The translations under genes and the position numbers were made by a program. This document shows positions 16,750 to 26,266 of a DNA stretch of 64,000 nucleotides, piece after piece; position 1 is the stretch's first letter, and each line of letters opens with the position of its first letter. Under the pieces are notes generated by a model. That model was not told the DNA's origin. It was given only the letters and a program-made list of their open reading frames with translations, and searched no databases. Source of the DNA: Pontibacter ummariensis (GTDB taxonomy: Bacteria > Bacteroidota > Bacteroidia > Cytophagales > Hymenobacteraceae). The DNA lies in assembly GCF_900188175.1 (NCBI RefSeq), contig NZ_FZOQ01000016.1, positions 62,001 to 126,000 of the forward strand. Reading direction: 5' to 3'.

Positions 16750-17253
16750 TGAATTCCACTATTTAGAAAAAAGCACACGACACGAAACCTGCAACAAATA
16801 TGCGACCAAGATAAGCAAAGAGGAGAACTATTGTTACAGGAAATTAACATTTTGTTAAAACTTTTTCGAGACGCTTACCAAATTGCTTATAAGGCCCGTC
16901 GTTTGCCTTCAAGTAGGTCAGAAGTTTCTCTAAAAGGGAGTGGAAAGCAAGGCGAAAGTGTGCCCTCTTTCCTAGTTTTGGAAAGTAGCGCCTGCCGTTT
17001 ACCTTTTAGGGAAGAATCAGGTAAGAACTTCCGGCTGGTGGTTCCTGTCTCTTTTGGTAAAGGGAACATCCAACGATCCTTTTACCCTCATTCTTCTCTA
17101 CAAGATTTTCCTGATTGTTGTATTACTACCTCTTAACTGCTTTCTTTATTAGTTCAAAATGGATAAAAAGGGACTGTGCTCCTGTAAAGGGAACATGGCG
17201 TGGTGCCTGTTTACGACACAACTTAATCAATTGTCATCTTAACGAAACATAAT
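16750..17253. other. Gene-free intergenic stretch upstream of the GH9 gene
   Basis: About 500 bases between divergent genes. An open frame exists at 16831-17136 on the forward strand but looks non-coding. No terminator, RNA or clear operator was recognised. Confidence 0.35.
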
Positions 17254-19776
17254 ATGAGGAAACTACCCTTGAAAAGCTTGCTAAAGGTCCCAGGCTTCTT
17301 GCTGTTAGGGGCGCTCGGATTGTCGGCTAATGCAGCTTTAGGGCAGCAAAAACAGGAAGGCCTGCGCATCAACGAGTTGGAGTACCTGGAGAAACAAGGC
17401 CTGAACGTGATGCTGGCGCACGATTACTACCCGGAGAGCCACCAGGGCGGGGTGGGCATCATTCAGAACGGCCTGCGTGTGGGGACGAATGGCGACTTGC
17501 GCCTGGAGCCGACACCAGGGCAGTGGCAACCGGTGCCCAAAGTAGGCAAGCGCATGGTGGACCGGGATAAACAGGAGATCAGTGTGCGCATGGAGTACCC
17601 GGACCCTGACAAGAACCGCAAAGGCTTTAACCCCATTATATACCCGGACCTGGACTTTGCCTATGTGGTGAGAGTGCGCCCGGAGGGAGAAGGCTTCCGC
17701 ATTATAGTGGACCTGGACAAGCCCCTGCCGGAGGAGTGGGTTGGCAAGGTGGGCTTTAACTTTGAGCTGTTCCCGGGTATCCTGTTTGGTAAGACCTATT
17801 ACATGGATGAGGCTTTCGGCATTTTCCCGCGGCAGCTGAACGGGCCAGGTTATTACGATGCCGACAAGGCCTACCAGACCACACCTATGGCCAATGGCAA
17901 CAAGCTGGTGGTAGCCCCAGAGACAGACCGCCAGACCATGACGATCGAGAACCTGAAGGGGAATGGCCTGCAGCTGATCGATGGCCGCGCTCAGCACAAC
18001 AATGGCTGGTTTGTAGTCCGCTCCTTGGTGCCGAAGGGCGCCACCAAAAACGCGATTGACTGGCTGGTGATGCCCCATGCCATGCCTGGCTGGAAGTATG
18101 AGCCTGTGGTGCAGGTGTCACAAGTGGGGTATCACCCTAAGCAGCAGAAAATTGCGGTGATCGAGACGGACAGAACCGACACCCGCAAAATGCCCGCTAC
18201 CCTGTACCGGGTAAGCGAGAGCGGCGGCCTGGAGAAAGTGCTGGAGGCAAACCCCAAGGAGTGGGGTGATTTCCTGCGTTACCACTATTACCAGTTCGAC
18301 TTTTCGCAGGTAGAGAAGCCGGGCATGTACCTGGTGAAGTACGGCGACTATGAGACAAGCCCTTTCCAGATAAGCGGACAGGTGTTTAAGCGCAATGTGT
18401 GGCAGCCGGTGCTGGAGACTTTCCTGCCGGTGCAGATGTGCCACATGCGCGTGAATGACCGCTACAAGGTGTGGCACGACCTCTGCCACCTCGACGATGC
18501 CCGCATGGCCCCGGTCGATACGAACCACTTCGACGGCTACCTGCAGGGCTCCAGTACGCTTACCAAGTACAAGCCCGGCGAGCACGTACCGAACATGAAC
18601 AAGGGTGGCTGGCACGATGCCGGGGATTACGACATCCGGGTAGAGTCGCAGGCAGATGAGATTCGCATTCTGGCCCTGGCCTTCGAGGAGTTCGGTGTGG
18701 ATTACGACAATACGACAGTAGACCAGGAACTCTTGGTAACAGAGTTGCACCGCCCGGACGGTAAGAACGACATCCTGCAGCAGATAGAGCACGGCGCTTT
18801 GACCATCGTAGGGGGCTATCGTGCCCTGGGGCGCTTGTACCGTGGTATCATTGAGCCCTCCTTGCGGCAGTACACATTGCTGGGCGATGCCGCCACGCAA
18901 ACAGACGAAAAGGTGTTCAATGCCTCAACTGCTCCGAACCCAGTGCCGGAGATAGGCTTTGCCGGCGCCCCAGACGACCGCTGGGTATTCACTGAGGAGA
19001 ATCCGGGTCGGGAGTTGCTTGTTGCCGCTGGCCTGGCCGCTGCCTCCCGCGCCCTGCGGGGGTATAACGATGAATTGGCAAAGGAGAGCCTGCAAATAGC
19101 CCAAGAGCTGTGGGACAGGGCAAAAGAACAAAACAGGCTGCAGCGCGTGCGTCCGGCGGCTGAGCTGTACCTGGCCACGCGCGAGAAGAAGTACGCTGAC
19201 TTCCTGGTGAGCATGACAGATGAGATCAGCAAGAACATTGACAAGACAGGTTGGGCAGTGGGCCGCACGTTGCCGCTCATCAAAAACAAGAAGTACCGTA
19301 ACAACATTACGGCCGCTGTAAAAGGCTATAAGACGAAGGTAGATGAGCTGGAGAAAGAAACACCTTACGGCATGCCCTACAAGCCCGATATCTGGGGTGC
19401 TGGCTGGGGAATCCAGAGCTTTGGAGTAGAGCAGTACTTCCTGCATAAGTCTTTCCCCGAGATCTTCCCGGCAAACTACATGCTGCATGCCATGAACTTC
19501 GTGTTGGGGGTGCACCCTGGTACAAACACCTCTTCCTTCGCCTCGGGTGTAGGGGCAAAGTCCCTGACACAGGCGTATGGTAATAACCGTGGGGAGTTTT
19601 CCTACATCCCGGGTGGCGTTGGCTCTGGTACTGCCCTTATCCGGCCGGACTATCCGGAGCTGCTGGAATGGCCTTACCTGTGGCAGCAGACAGAGTATGT
19701 GCTGGGCGGAGGGTCATCCAACTACATGTTCCTGGTGTTAGCTGCCGACAAGCTATTAAACAAGCCGCAGCAGTAA
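17254..19776 (+). CDS. Secreted glycoside hydrolase family 9 enzyme (endoglucanase-type)
   Basis: The 840-residue protein has a signal peptide (about 1-30, ending ALGQQ), a beta-rich N-terminal domain of about 250 residues of unknown role, an Ig-like CelD_N domain starting near QVSQVGYHPKQ (about residue 288), and an (alpha/alpha)6 GH9 catalytic domain. The catalytic domain shows GGWHDAGDYD with Asp455 and Asp458 (nucleophilic-water side) and, near the C-terminus, HPGTNTSSFASGVG and WQQTEYVLGG, where Glu814 is the likely proton donor. It would cut beta-1,4-glucan or a related beta-glucan such as glucomannan outside the cytoplasm. It stands alone, 25 kb from the mannan locus. It has no dockerin or visible cellulose-binding module. 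Confidence 0.92.
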   Translation: MRKLPLKSLLKVPGFLLLGALGLSANAALGQQKQEGLRINELEYLEKQGLNVMLAHDYYPESHQGGVGIIQNGLRVGTNGDLRLEPTPGQWQPVPKVGKRMVDRDKQEISVRMEYPDPDKNRKGFNPIIYPDLDFAYVVRVRPEGEGFRIIVDLDKPLPEEWVGKVGFNFELFPGILFGKTYYMDEAFGIFPRQLNGPGYYDADKAYQTTPMANGNKLVVAPETDRQTMTIENLKGNGLQLIDGRAQHNNGWFVVRSLVPKGATKNAIDWLVMPHAMPGWKYEPVVQVSQVGYHPKQQKIAVIETDRTDTRKMPATLYRVSESGGLEKVLEANPKEWGDFLRYHYYQFDFSQVEKPGMYLVKYGDYETSPFQISGQVFKRNVWQPVLETFLPVQMCHMRVNDRYKVWHDLCHLDDARMAPVDTNHFDGYLQGSSTLTKYKPGEHVPNMNKGGWHDAGDYDIRVESQADEIRILALAFEEFGVDYDNTTVDQELLVTELHRPDGKNDILQQIEHGALTIVGGYRALGRLYRGIIEPSLRQYTLLGDAATQTDEKVFNASTAPNPVPEIGFAGAPDDRWVFTEENPGRELLVAAGLAAASRALRGYNDELAKESLQIAQELWDRAKEQNRLQRVRPAAELYLATREKKYADFLVSMTDEISKNIDKTGWAVGRTLPLIKNKKYRNNITAAVKGYKTKVDELEKETPYGMPYKPDIWGAGWGIQSFGVEQYFLHKSFPEIFPANYMLHAMNFVLGVHPGTNTSSFASGVGAKSLTQAYGNNRGEFSYIPGGVGSGTALIRPDYPELLEWPYLWQQTEYVLGGGSSNYMFLVLAADKLLNKPQQ

Positions 19777-19795
19777 TAGCAAATAGTCCTTTTAG

Positions 19796-19827
19796 GAGGG
19801 CCTCCCGGTTTTGGCTGGGAGGCCCTC
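19796..19827 (+). terminator. Hairpin terminator after the GH9 gene
   Basis: Bases 19796-19806 (GAGGGCCTCCC) pair perfectly with 19817-19827 around a 10-base loop, 20 bases after the stop codon, followed by a weak T-rich tail. Confidence 0.8.
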
Positions 19828-20049
19828 TGTCGTTTAGAAGCTAGCCAAGGCTACGCCTATGTTGCCCAATCCAACCACGGACACCTCTCGAAACGTAACA
19901 GAAATAGCTGCAATGGCTGAAGAAACAGAGAGAAGCCTAAAAAGGAGGCAAGGAGGCTGAATTCCCTTACCTAACCTTCTCAAACAACAGCTTCCGGCGC
20001 ACCGTAGGCAGAGAGACCGCAGTTTTAACTTTAAAAGATATGATTGATT

Positions 20050-20967
20050 ATGAATACAAGCTCTAAACTGCCCCTGTACGGGGCGCTGGGTGCGAACCTG
20101 GCCATTGCCATCATGAAGTTTATCGCGGCAGGCATCAGCGGCAGTTCCGCTATGGTGTCGGAGGGGATCCACTCCCTCGTAGATACCGGAAACTCGCTTC
20201 TTCTGCTGTTAGGGTTAAAGAAAAGCCAAAGGCCACCAGATGTGTCGCATCCCTTTGGCCACGGAAAGGAGCTCTACTTCTGGTCACTCATCGTCGCGAT
20301 CCTGATCTTCGCAGTGGGTGGAGGCATGTCGATGTACGAGGGAATTACGCACTTACAGCACCCCGAACCCATAGAAGACCCTACTTTAAGCTACATCGTG
20401 CTGGGGGCAGCGGTGGTGTTTGAAGCCATTGCCTGGGTAATGGCTTACAGGACCTTCCAGAAAAGCCGGGTAGAAAAGAGCTTTTGGAAGGCACTGCGTG
20501 CCAGTAAAGACCCCGCCACGTTTACAGTGCTGTTCGAAGACTCTGCCGCCATCGCTGGCCTTGTGATTGCTTTTATCGGTGTTTTTCTCAGTAATCAAAC
20601 TGGCAACCCTGTCTATGATGGGGTCGCCTCCATTGTGATTGGGGCGGTGCTGTTCCTGGTTTCTGTACTGCTGGTCATCGAGAGCAAAGGCTTGCTGATC
20701 GGGGAAGGCGTTAGCCGCGGTACCTTGGAGAGCATTCAAAAGATCGCAACAGACGATCCGGCTGTCGCACGTATCGCACCACCGCTTACCATGCACATGG
20801 GCCCTTTCGAAGTGCTGCTGGCCATCGATGTGAAGTTCAAAAGTAGTTTATCGGCCACAGAAATAGAGGCAGCCATCGCCCGGTTGGAAAAAGGGATCTT
20901 GGGTAGCCATCCCGAGGTGAAGCGTATTTTTATCGAGGCCAGGTCCATTACAGTAAAAGGGGAGTAA
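20050..20967 (+). CDS. Cation diffusion facilitator transporter, ZnT9 (SLC30A9)-like subgroup
   Basis: The ATG at 20050 gives 305 residues; a TTG two codons upstream is in frame. About six membrane helices are visible, with SEGIHSLVDTGN in the second (metal-site His and Asp region) and LFEDSAAIAG in the fifth. The fifth-helix sequence, the following loop (NQTGNPVYDG) and the helix SKGLLIGEG match, from memory, the ZnT9-like branch of the CDF family rather than the FieF or ZitB branches, and the usual second Asp of the TM5 site is absent. It would export zinc or a related divalent cation using the proton gradient. It precedes ku by about 100 bases on the same strand and could be co-transcribed. 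Confidence 0.88.
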   Translation: MNTSSKLPLYGALGANLAIAIMKFIAAGISGSSAMVSEGIHSLVDTGNSLLLLLGLKKSQRPPDVSHPFGHGKELYFWSLIVAILIFAVGGGMSMYEGITHLQHPEPIEDPTLSYIVLGAAVVFEAIAWVMAYRTFQKSRVEKSFWKALRASKDPATFTVLFEDSAAIAGLVIAFIGVFLSNQTGNPVYDGVASIVIGAVLFLVSVLLVIESKGLLIGEGVSRGTLESIQKIATDDPAVARIAPPLTMHMGPFEVLLAIDVKFKSSLSATEIEAAIARLEKGILGSHPEVKRIFIEARSITVKGE

Positions 20968-21069
20968 AGGCCTTTGCCTGGCTTGCTATCGCGGGCTAAA
21001 ACGAATAAAGACCTATCACGTTTTAAAGCTAAAGCACCTGTAAGAGTACCTGACACAAAACGAAACACT

Positions 21070-21855
21070 ATGAGAACGATCTGGAAAGGGGCTTTGGGCT
21101 TTGGCCTGGTAAACATCCCCATTAAAATGTACAGCGCCACTTCGCAGCGCCGGCTTGACTTTGACCTGATAGACCGCCGGAACCACGCCCGCGTTCGGAA
21201 CAAGCGGGTAAATGAGAAAACAGGGGAGGAGGTGCCTTATAAGGAGATCGTGAAGGCCTATAAGTACAACGGCGAATACGTGGAGCTCACCGAGGAGGAC
21301 TTCGACAGGGTGGAGGAAGAAAAGAACCAGGTAATCCAGCTGAACTCCTTTGTAGAGGAAGAAGAGATCGACGAAATCTACTTCAAAAAGCCCTATTACC
21401 TGGCCCCCGAAAAAGGAAACCTGACAGGCTACGGCCTCTTGCGCGACGCCATGCGCCGTACAGGCAAGGTCGGTATTGCCACTGTGGTGATGCGGGGAAA
21501 AGAGGACCTCGCCGTGATCAGGCCGGTGGGAGACGCGCTGGTCCTGCAGAAGCTGCGCTTTGCGGAGGAGGTAAAGGATGTAGAAGAGCTGGACCTGCCG
21601 CACAAGGTCGACATCGGGGGGAAGCAACTGGACATGGCCGAGGAACTGATCAACCAGTTCTCCACCGAGTTCGACATCAGGGACTATAAGGACACCTATA
21701 CCGAAAATCTGCTGGAGACCATAGAGGCAAAGGCGAAAGGGAAAAAGAGAGCGGCCAAACGAAAAATGGAAGTGGTGCCTACCAAAACAAAAGACCTGAT
21801 GGCACAGCTGAAGGCCAGCCTTAACGCAGACCAGCCCCGGATGCGGGCTTCCTGA
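21070..21855 (+). CDS. ku: Ku protein, non-homologous end joining
   Basis: The ATG at 21070 is chosen because the family begins M-R-x-I-W-K-G-x-L-x-F-G-L-V, and MRTIWKGALGFGLVNIP matches exactly; the open frame extends 32 codons upstream without conserved sequence. The product is 261 residues, the usual bacterial Ku length, with the core YSAT..., DLIDRRNHARVR, VEEEEIDEIYFKKPYYL and KRMEVV-like C-terminal region with a basic tail (KGKKRAAKRK). It would bind DNA ends as a homodimer ring and recruit LigD, the next gene 23 bases downstream. This makes a complete two-component bacterial end-joining operon. Confidence 0.97.
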   Translation: MRTIWKGALGFGLVNIPIKMYSATSQRRLDFDLIDRRNHARVRNKRVNEKTGEEVPYKEIVKAYKYNGEYVELTEEDFDRVEEEKNQVIQLNSFVEEEEIDEIYFKKPYYLAPEKGNLTGYGLLRDAMRRTGKVGIATVVMRGKEDLAVIRPVGDALVLQKLRFAEEVKDVEELDLPHKVDIGGKQLDMAEELINQFSTEFDIRDYKDTYTENLLETIEAKAKGKKRAAKRKMEVVPTKTKDLMAQLKASLNADQPRMRAS

Positions 21856-21878
21856 TGGTATGCATTAAATGAGAGCTT

Positions 21879-24425
21879 ATGGGTTTAGAGACTTATAAAG
21901 AAAAAAGAGATTTCGAGCAGACGCCGGAGCCGGCAGGAAAGGAGCGGAAGCGCAAGGGCAAGCTGCATTTTGTGGTGCAGCGCCACCAGGCTTCCACCCT
22001 GCACTACGATTTCCGCCTGGAGATGGAGGGGGTTCTGAAAAGCTGGGCCGTACCCAAAGGCCCTTCTATGAACCCTGCTGATAAACGGTTGGCCATGGAG
22101 GTGGAGGACCACCCTGTTTCGTACGGCACATTTGAAGGGGATATACCGGAGGGGAACTACGGAGCCGGTCACGTAGACATTTGGGACAGTGGGGAGTACC
22201 ATGCTGCAGAAACAGAAGATCCTGCCAAAAGTGAGAAACAGCTGTTGCAGGGGCTGACCGAGGGTAGCATCAAGCTTGTGCTGGAGGGAGAGAAGCTGAG
22301 AGGAGAGTTTGCCCTGGTAAAGATGAAGGGGCGCCAGAAAGGCGCTTGGCTGCTGATCAAGAAGGACGATGCGGAGGCCGTACACGAAGGCTACGACAGC
22401 GAAGACCATCTTTCCGGTGGAGAAAAAAGCGCTGCAGCGAAGGCCTCTAAAAAGGGAGAACAATCTAAAACCAAAGGAGGGAAGCGCAAAGCAACGGGCA
22501 AAGCAGCTGAAATGCCGCACCACATCACACCTATGATGGCTAAGCTAACCGATGGCCCCTTTGACAGTGAGGACTGGGTCTTTGAGATAAAGTGGGACGG
22601 CTACAGGGCCGTGGCTGAAGTGAAAGACGGGCAGGTGGAGTTGTACTCCCGCAGCGGAAAGTCCTTTAATGAGAAGTACCCTCCTATCGTGGAGAGCCTC
22701 CGGCAGCTGGGGCAGGAGGCTGTGTTGGATGGTGAAATCGTGGTGCTGGATGAGGAAGGCTATGCTACTTTTCAGCGGTTGCAGAACTACCAGAACACTC
22801 CTTCTGAGCACCTGTACTACTACGCCTTTGACCTGCTTTACCTGAACGGCGAAGACCTGCGCCAACTCCCCCTGATTGAACGGAAAAAGCGGTTGCAGGA
22901 GCTGCTGTCGGAGGAGTTGCCTGCTGTGCGCTATTCTGACCACGTGGAGGCCCAGGGGATAGCCTTTTTTAAGGAGGCACAGCGTAAAAATGTAGAAGGC
23001 ATCATGGGGAAACTGGCCAATAGCCCCTACCGCACGGGCAGCCGCAGCAGCGAATGGCTCAAAATAAAGACGCACCTGCGGCAGGAGGCGGTGATTGGAG
23101 GGTATACAGCGCCTAAAGGCAAACGCAAGCACATCGGGGCACTGGTCCTGGGCGTGTATGAAAACGGCAGGCTGACCTACGTGGGCCAGAGCGGAAGTGG
23201 CTTTAACAGCAAGTCGCTGGTAGCGCTGAAAGCGAAGCTGGAACCGCTGGAGCAGGAGGCGACGCCTTTCACGGGTAAAGTAAACCCGAATGCGCCTGTT
23301 ACCTGGGTAAAACCGGAACTGGTGGCGGAGATCACTTTTGCCGAGTGGACGTCAGACGGGCTGATGCGCCAGGCCATATTCGAAGGCCTGCGCGAGGACA
23401 AGAACCCCAAGGAAGTAGTGCGTGAGGAGGCGACGCAGTCGGCTACAGCGAAGGAGGAAGCAGAGAAGCCCGCTAAGAAAAAAAGCAAGGAAAAGCCTGA
23501 CAGAAAAACGGACAAGAAAGGCAAGAACCGCACAGAGCAGGAGATAGACGGGCAAAGGGTTTCGCTGAGTAGCCAGGACAAGCTCTACTGGCCCGACGAG
23601 CACATTACGAAAGGAGACCTGATCGATTATTACCAAAGCATAGCGGAGGTGCTGATGCCTTACCTGCAGGACCGGCCCCAAACCCTGCTTCGCCACCCCA
23701 ACGGCATTACCAAAGCCGGCTTTTTTCAGAAAGATATGAACAGCACACCCGATTGGGTGCGCACAGTAGCTTTAAAGGCCGAATCGACGGGGGAGGAGGT
23801 GGATTACCTGGTGTGCGATAATAAAGCTACGCTGGCCTACATGAATAACCTGGGCTGCATCCAGCTTAACCCCTGGAACTCGCGCCTGGCAAACCTGCAG
23901 CAGCCGGACTTCCTGGTGCTGGACCTGGACCCGGGGGAGAACAATTATGATGAGGTGATAGAGGTAGCCCTGGCCATGAAAGCGGTATTGGATGGGGCAG
24001 GGGCGCCTGCCTTTTGCAAGACCTCAGGGGCAACAGGTATGCATATCTACGTGCCCCTGGGTGCGAAGTATCCGTTCGAGGAGGTCAGGAATTTTGCCCA
24101 CCAGGTAGCCCAAAAAGTGCACGAAAGGCTGCCGAAGCTCACCAGCCTGGAGCGGAGCCCCAAAGAGCGCCGCAAACAGATTTACCTCGACTATCTGCAG
24201 AACTCGATCGGGCAGACCGTGGCCGCCCCCTACAGTGCCCGGCCAAAACCCGGGGCTACTGTCTCTGCCCCACTGTTGTGGGAAGAGGTAAAACTCGGCC
24301 TTCGCCCGGCCGCCTTCACCATCCGGAATATGGCAGAAAGAATAAAGGAGAAGGGGGACCTGTTCCGGGGGGTGCTGGGGGAGGGGATAGACCTGGCGCA
24401 GTGCAGGGAACGCATCAGTAAATAG
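21879..24425 (+). CDS. ligD: ATP-dependent DNA ligase LigD (phosphoesterase-ligase-polymerase)
   Basis: The 848-residue protein has three domains in the Pseudomonas order. First comes the 3'-phosphoesterase (about residues 25-165; LHYDFRLE with His42 and Asp44, HPVSYGTFEGDIPEGNYGAG). Then the ATP-dependent ligase (about 215-515; nucleophilic Lys238 in EIKWDGYR, followed by LDGEIVVLD and EGIMGK, LKIKT). A Lys/Glu-rich linker (about 520-555) leads to the primase-like polymerase domain (about 560-845), with metal-binding Asp682 and Asp684 in LDLDPG and the S-G-x-x-G-M-H-I motif. Linked to Ku it processes, fills and seals double-strand breaks. The EGIMGK motif has Met-Gly where many have Val-Leu/Met-x-K, still with the Lys. 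Confidence 0.97.
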   Translation: MGLETYKEKRDFEQTPEPAGKERKRKGKLHFVVQRHQASTLHYDFRLEMEGVLKSWAVPKGPSMNPADKRLAMEVEDHPVSYGTFEGDIPEGNYGAGHVDIWDSGEYHAAETEDPAKSEKQLLQGLTEGSIKLVLEGEKLRGEFALVKMKGRQKGAWLLIKKDDAEAVHEGYDSEDHLSGGEKSAAAKASKKGEQSKTKGGKRKATGKAAEMPHHITPMMAKLTDGPFDSEDWVFEIKWDGYRAVAEVKDGQVELYSRSGKSFNEKYPPIVESLRQLGQEAVLDGEIVVLDEEGYATFQRLQNYQNTPSEHLYYYAFDLLYLNGEDLRQLPLIERKKRLQELLSEELPAVRYSDHVEAQGIAFFKEAQRKNVEGIMGKLANSPYRTGSRSSEWLKIKTHLRQEAVIGGYTAPKGKRKHIGALVLGVYENGRLTYVGQSGSGFNSKSLVALKAKLEPLEQEATPFTGKVNPNAPVTWVKPELVAEITFAEWTSDGLMRQAIFEGLREDKNPKEVVREEATQSATAKEEAEKPAKKKSKEKPDRKTDKKGKNRTEQEIDGQRVSLSSQDKLYWPDEHITKGDLIDYYQSIAEVLMPYLQDRPQTLLRHPNGITKAGFFQKDMNSTPDWVRTVALKAESTGEEVDYLVCDNKATLAYMNNLGCIQLNPWNSRLANLQQPDFLVLDLDPGENNYDEVIEVALAMKAVLDGAGAPAFCKTSGATGMHIYVPLGAKYPFEEVRNFAHQVAQKVHERLPKLTSLERSPKERRKQIYLDYLQNSIGQTVAAPYSARPKPGATVSAPLLWEEVKLGLRPAAFTIRNMAERIKEKGDLFRGVLGEGIDLAQCRERISK

Positions 24426-24473
24426 CACAAAAGGTAAAGAACAGCATCTGATAATACAGTTATAGCACTCCTT

Positions 24474-26126
24474 ATGGAGAGAGTAAACGACACGGAGACA
24501 ACCGCAAGTAAGGCACCAGTTAAGATTCCGCCAGAGGTAAAACAACGACGGCGGCGCTACCGGCTGCTTTATAAGCTGGAGGCAGGCCTGGAAACCCCCA
24601 TGTTCCTGTTGGCCATTGTTTGGCTGGTCTTCCTCATCATCGAGTTTGTACAGGGCTTAACCGAGGTTCAGCAGCAAATTGTAACAGCCATCTGGATCAT
24701 CTTTATCCTGGAATACCTGCTCAAGCTGTTTCTGGCGCAGAACAAGTGGGCCTACATTCGGAATAACCTGATCACGCTGGTTGCCCTGATTATCCCTGCC
24801 TTCCGGGCTTTCCGGCTGGTACGCGCCATTCGGATTCTACGGGCCACCCGTGTGGCCAGTACGACGAACTTCGTGCGAGCCCTCACCTCCGGCAAGCGTT
24901 TCTGGAGTGCGCTGGAAACGGCCCAGGGGCCGGACCCTACCCCCGAGATGAACGTGGGCATGCTTCTGTCGCACAGCCCTGCAGCAAACAAGGAGGAGTT
25001 ATTGGCCTTTGCACAACAGCTGGCCGACGACACACGCGAGGAAATGGAGAAGGCAACCAACCTGCAGTGGTTCTTTCATATTGTGGAACCGGAGCGGTTA
25101 AATAGTGACAACCCCCGCAGGCCCACAGATTTCATGGATGAGGCTACCCTGCGCATGGGAGAAGGCCCTTATGACCTGATTGTCGTGGTGACGGATGTTG
25201 CCCTGGTCTCGCGCAGGAAAAGAGTAGAGCCGGGCCTGGTATCGGCGGTTTCCCGGATCATGGTCCTCTCTACGCGCAAGCTGGTGACAGCTAGTAGGGG
25301 GAAGCCCATGCGTACGCTGGACTCACCGGCAGCACGATGGAATGGCGCTGCGCTGTTTCTGCACATGTTAGGCCACATCATTGGTCTGGACCATAAGGAC
25401 AGGCTGGAAAGCAGGATGATGGCACCCTTCGAGTTTAAGGAAGACCGGGTAGGCCTGCCGCGCTTTACAGAAAAAGAGCGCAAGAATATGCGGAAAAAGA
25501 CCCAACACCTTCCGGAGCGGGAATTACGTGGCGGTAACATCATGGAGACCTTTGTCTTCCATGTGCTGATGGCCTTCCGCCATCCCGGAGACGTGCTGCG
25601 CCCCTTGCTGCGCAACTGGTCTTTTTTCCTGGCCCTGTCCTTGCCGGGGCTGGCCACCGCAGCCCTGGCTCCCTGTTTTCTGCTCGTGTTCACGGCGGAG
25701 ATCTGGGACGTAGGGCTTGGGCTGGAAAACTACATTGCCGTCATGTATGCTATCATCAGTATTTTAGGCGCCAGCTTTTACCTTGTCAAGGTGCAGTCGC
25801 TTTTTATGCCGCGCAAAGAGAAAAGAATCCTGACCGAGCACCTGGCGGTTGCCAACACAGTCGTTTACCTCAGCATCCTGTTTGCCTGTATCGGCCTGTT
25901 CACGCTTTTGGGCGTGTTTATGTTTTTGATGGAAATCCTCGTTTTCCCACCAGACCTGATGCAAACATGGCCTACAGTGGAGCAAACAGAAGGCATCACA
26001 TTGGGCGATAAGATACGCCTGGCGGCCTTTATCAGTACGGTGGGAGTAAGTACGGGAGCCCTGGCTGGCGGCATTGACACTGAAACCATTGTAGAGCGCA
26101 TGGCTTTTTTCCAGGATGAACCTTAA
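24474..26126 (+). CDS. Fusion of voltage-sensor-like helices, an inactive metzincin-like domain and C-terminal membrane helices
   Basis: The 550-residue protein has three parts. Residues about 40-125 contain helices like S1-S4 of voltage-gated channels: FILEYLLKLF resembles S2, and FRAFRLVRAIRILRATR has the every-third-residue arginines of S4; no pore helix follows. Residues about 150-345 form a soluble domain with DLIVVVTDVAL, VLSTRKL and HMLGHIIGLDH (His297, His301, His307), close to the archaemetzincin/metzincin HExxHxxGxxH but with Met298 replacing the catalytic Glu, followed by RMMAPF as a possible Met-turn. Residues about 360-540 hold about four further hydrophobic helices. It lies 48 bases after ligD on the same strand. 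I know of no characterised protein with this layout; a sensing or binding role is only inferred. Confidence 0.85.
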   Translation: MERVNDTETTASKAPVKIPPEVKQRRRRYRLLYKLEAGLETPMFLLAIVWLVFLIIEFVQGLTEVQQQIVTAIWIIFILEYLLKLFLAQNKWAYIRNNLITLVALIIPAFRAFRLVRAIRILRATRVASTTNFVRALTSGKRFWSALETAQGPDPTPEMNVGMLLSHSPAANKEELLAFAQQLADDTREEMEKATNLQWFFHIVEPERLNSDNPRRPTDFMDEATLRMGEGPYDLIVVVTDVALVSRRKRVEPGLVSAVSRIMVLSTRKLVTASRGKPMRTLDSPAARWNGAALFLHMLGHIIGLDHKDRLESRMMAPFEFKEDRVGLPRFTEKERKNMRKKTQHLPERELRGGNIMETFVFHVLMAFRHPGDVLRPLLRNWSFFLALSLPGLATAALAPCFLLVFTAEIWDVGLGLENYIAVMYAIISILGASFYLVKVQSLFMPRKEKRILTEHLAVANTVVYLSILFACIGLFTLLGVFMFLMEILVFPPDLMQTWPTVEQTEGITLGDKIRLAAFISTVGVSTGALAGGIDTETIVERMAFFQDEP

Positions 26127-26266
26127 GCCAAAGAAGACAGGTATTAATGCTTTTTCTGAATCTATGGAGTACTAATTAGGATTTTAACGCCCTTGTGTGC
26201 TTGCTTCTGCCCAGACTTCTGTGTCTTCTTATCTTTCTGGGGAGGATTGCGTATGTGGGATAACAT

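Noticed and set aside
16831..17136. 101-codon forward frame upstream of the GH9 gene
   Set aside because: Composition is not protein-like and no start signal or family feature was seen.
18118..18900. Long open frame antisense to the GH9 gene
   Set aside because: A shadow of a GC-rich gene with clear catalytic motifs; the antisense product has no recognisable features.
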